This document shows positions 14,957 through 16,799 of a DNA stretch of 16,799 bases, one piece after another. Position 1 is the first letter of the stretch. Every line of letters starts with the position of its first letter. The DNA comes from an uncultured Lachnospiraceae bacterium (lineage in GTDB: Bacteria; Bacillota; Clostridia; Lachnospirales; Lachnospiraceae). Location of the stretch: assembly GCA_902476265.1 (NCBI GenBank), contig CABSCP010000063.1:1-16799 (forward strand), read 5' to 3'. Made by a program: the position numbers and the translations under genes. The notes beneath the pieces are model-generated. The model searched no databases and was not told the DNA's origin. It saw only the letters and a program-made list of their open reading frames with translations.

Positions 14957-16788
14957 AAACAGAGGCAATTACGCACAGCGGTTTATCCCCCGATTTATAT
15001 GTGAGCGGCAGACAGGTTTTACATATCGGGGTACGGGCCGCAAGAGAAGACCTGAAAAGCTGTGAACTGGTATTTTTCACCAGAACATCGCCGGAACGAA
15101 AGCAGCGGCGGAAAATGATGTGCAGGCTGAGAGATGCTCAGGCGGATTACTATGGAACGGAAATTCAGTTTCCGGTGGCAGCACGATATTTAAAGTATTA
15201 TTTCGCATTGACAGGCAAGGATGGTGAAAAGTGGTGGATGAGCTCCGGAGGAATTTATCGGAAAGAACCTTTGGATGAATTTTATGAATTCACCTATGCG
15301 AATGACTGTATCAAGATACCCTCCTGGGCGGCAGGGCAGGTTTACTATCAGATTTTTCCGGAGCGCTTCTGCAACGGAGATGAAGGGAATGATCCGCCGC
15401 AGTGTATGCCCTGGGGCAGCAGACCGGACAGAGAACATTACATGGGAGGGGATCTTGCGGGAATTTATGAAAAGCTCCCTTACCTTGAAAAGCTGGGTGT
15501 GGAATGTCTCTATCTGACGCCGGTTTTTAAGGCGGATTTCAATCACAAATACGCGACGGAAGATTATTTTCAGATTGATCCGGGTTTTGGTACAAAGGAA
15601 ATGCTGACAGAGCTTGTGAAGGCCTGCCATGAAAGAAATATGAGAGTGATTCTGGACGGCGTATTCAATCATTGCGGGGTGAAATTTGCTCCTTTCGCTG
15701 ATCTGCTGGAAAAACAGGAGAAATCAAAATACAAAGACTGGTTTTTTGTCACCCGCTATCCGATGACGATTTCAAAGGAATGCTATGAGTGTGTGGGAGC
15801 ATATCCGTGGATGCCGAAACTGAATACCGGAAACCGTAGTGTGAGACAGTTCATTCTGGAGGTGATGCGGTATTGGCTTAAAGAAGCGGGGATCGACGGC
15901 TGGCGGCTGGATGTGGCAGACGAAGTGGACGGCAGTGTCTGGACGCAGGCCAGAACAGAGCTTAAGGAAGAGTTTCCGGACTGTCTGCTGCTGGGAGAAA
16001 CCTGGGGAAGCGGTTACCGGATGATGCTGGGAAATCAGATGGACAGTATTATGAATTATGGGTTTCTGGATGCTGTGAAAGAGTACCTTCTTCCTGTGAA
16101 TCCGGATTCGGAAGCATTTTCCAACAGGATCAATCACGTTTATTCTTTTTATCCCAAAAGCATGACGGACGGACTTTACCACATGCTGAGCAGCCATGAT
16201 ACACCCCGTTTTCAGACACTGTGCGGGAAGGATCCCGGGAGAATGAAGCTGGCAATTGCCCTGCAGATGCTGCTGCCCGGAGCACCTGCCATCTATTATG
16301 GCGAAGAGGCCGGCATGGAGGGAGAAAATGATCCCGGATGCAGGGGAGCCTTTCCGTGGGAGGAGAAGCCCTGGCAGAAGCCACTGTTCTCCTGGTATCA
16401 AAAGCTCATCCGGCTCAGAAAGAAAGAACGGGCATTCCGGACCGGAGATTACGGGACGATTTTATGCGAGGGCGGAACCTACGGATTTTACCGAAAGGAT
16501 GACCGCGACATTTTTTATATCATATGCAATCCGGATATTCCAAAGAAAGTGGACCTGCCGCTTCTCGGAAAAGAAAGCTGTAAGATCATTTTTCCGGCGG
16601 AAAGTGCGGACGGGACAGAGCTGGAGACTGCTCCGGTTACGGACGGGCAGAAATTTTATAATGATGATATAACGGACTACAGAAGGGTGATTTCCGTTAA
16701 AGTGCCTGAATGGTCTGTTCTAGTCATAAAACAATCACACAAAAATAAGTTCTCGGAATTAGATAAATCTAATTCCAATGCAGATTGA
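14953..16788 (+). CDS. GH13 neopullulanase/cyclomaltodextrinase-type alpha-amylase
   Basis: A 611-residue enzyme of subfamily GH13_20 type, hydrolysing alpha-1,4 (and often alpha-1,6) bonds in maltodextrins, cyclodextrins or pullulan fragments. GTG 14953 follows AGGAGG (14941-14946) and overlaps the LacI stop. Domains: an N-terminal CBM34-like beta domain to about 120, the (beta/alpha)8 barrel starting near WAAGQVYYQIFPERF, and a C-terminal beta domain from about 520. Conserved regions: DGVFNH (235-240), MPKLN (287-291, the neopullulanase signature), GWRLDVADE with nucleophile Asp320, GETWG with acid/base Glu349, and SSHDTPRF with Asp416. No signal peptide, so it is cytoplasmic and needs imported dextrins. 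The last ~18 residues (after SVLVIKQ) are a polar tail beyond the usual end. No terminator is visible in the 11 bases left. Confidence 0.95.
   Translation: MKTEAITHSGLSPDLYVSGRQVLHIGVRAAREDLKSCELVFFTRTSPERKQRRKMMCRLRDAQADYYGTEIQFPVAARYLKYYFALTGKDGEKWWMSSGGIYRKEPLDEFYEFTYANDCIKIPSWAAGQVYYQIFPERFCNGDEGNDPPQCMPWGSRPDREHYMGGDLAGIYEKLPYLEKLGVECLYLTPVFKADFNHKYATEDYFQIDPGFGTKEMLTELVKACHERNMRVILDGVFNHCGVKFAPFADLLEKQEKSKYKDWFFVTRYPMTISKECYECVGAYPWMPKLNTGNRSVRQFILEVMRYWLKEAGIDGWRLDVADEVDGSVWTQARTELKEEFPDCLLLGETWGSGYRMMLGNQMDSIMNYGFLDAVKEYLLPVNPDSEAFSNRINHVYSFYPKSMTDGLYHMLSSHDTPRFQTLCGKDPGRMKLAIALQMLLPGAPAIYYGEEAGMEGENDPGCRGAFPWEEKPWQKPLFSWYQKLIRLRKKERAFRTGDYGTILCEGGTYGFYRKDDRDIFYIICNPDIPKKVDLPLLGKESCKIIFPAESADGTELETAPVTDGQKFYNDDITDYRRVISVKVPEWSVLVIKQSHKNKFSELDKSNSNAD
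16755..16776. repeat. Inverted repeat at the 3' end of the GH13 gene
   Basis: GGAATTAGA (16755-16763) pairs perfectly with TCTAATTCC (16768-16776) around TAAA. It lies inside the codons of the polar C-terminal tail and has no T-run after it, so it is not a standard terminator. It might stabilise the mRNA 3' end. Confidence 0.5.
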
Positions 16789-16799
16789 AAATTGAATAT

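Noticed and set aside
13504..16764. The 12-mer TCGGAATTAGAT occurs at 13504-13515 and again at 16753-16764.
   Set aside because: Exact 12-mers shared by chance are expected several times in a window this long, and the flanks do not match.
1..16799. Looked for tRNA genes, CRISPR arrays, insertion sequences, phage genes and toxin-antitoxin pairs.
   Set aside because: No matching structure or protein motif was seen on either strand.

Overview
The window looks like chromosomal DNA from a low-to-moderate GC Gram-positive anaerobe, most likely a Clostridia/Lachnospiraceae-type gut Firmicute. The reasons are strong AGGAGG-type ribosome binding sites, frequent GTG/TTG starts, lipobox lipoproteins, a wall-anchored repeat protein with a TGD-type sorting tail, and an LplB/LplC-type sugar ABC transporter. 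I cannot name a species from sequence alone. No tRNA, rRNA, CRISPR array, transposase or phage gene is visible.

Layout. (1) 1-563 is the C-terminal end of a surface protein with InlB-like repeats, followed by a hairpin. (2) 682-1647 encodes a SARP/BTAD-type regulator with a degenerate GGDEF-like C-terminus, ended by an intrinsic terminator. (3) 1732-2613 (minus strand) is a LysR regulator. It diverges from a tightly packed, about 10 kb gene train at 2770-12634. The train is carboxylesterase, AbrB-family membrane protein, short-chain dehydrogenase, solute-binding lipoprotein, two ABC permeases, ThuA-like protein and GH2 beta-mannosidase. A 20-bp perfect palindrome sits between the LysR gene and the train. 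(4) A strong bidirectional terminator separates the mannosidase from a convergent minus-strand lipoprotein of unknown role (12702-13406). (5) After a 524-bp gene-free stretch comes a LacI/MalR-like regulator gene with two identical operators. It overlaps by 4 bp a GH13 neopullulanase-type amylase that runs to the window end.

How it fits together. The long train reads as a carbohydrate utilisation operon for an esterified (acylated) beta-mannoside or related glycoside. The lipoprotein binds it outside and the two permeases import it with an ATPase encoded elsewhere. Cytoplasmic esterase and beta-mannosidase then dismantle it, while the dehydrogenase and ThuA-like protein may process an oxidised or keto-sugar intermediate and the AbrB protein may move a product across the membrane. 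LysR is the obvious regulator. The specific substrate and the roles of the SDR, ThuA and AbrB proteins are inference. The LacI-GH13 pair looks like a separate, self-regulated unit for internal maltodextrin breakdown.

The least expected structural signal is a pair of 48-nt hairpins, 35 of 48 positions identical without gaps and in the same orientation, bracketing the unknown lipoprotein gene. One is its shared terminator; the other lies upstream of it, where no plus-strand gene ends.
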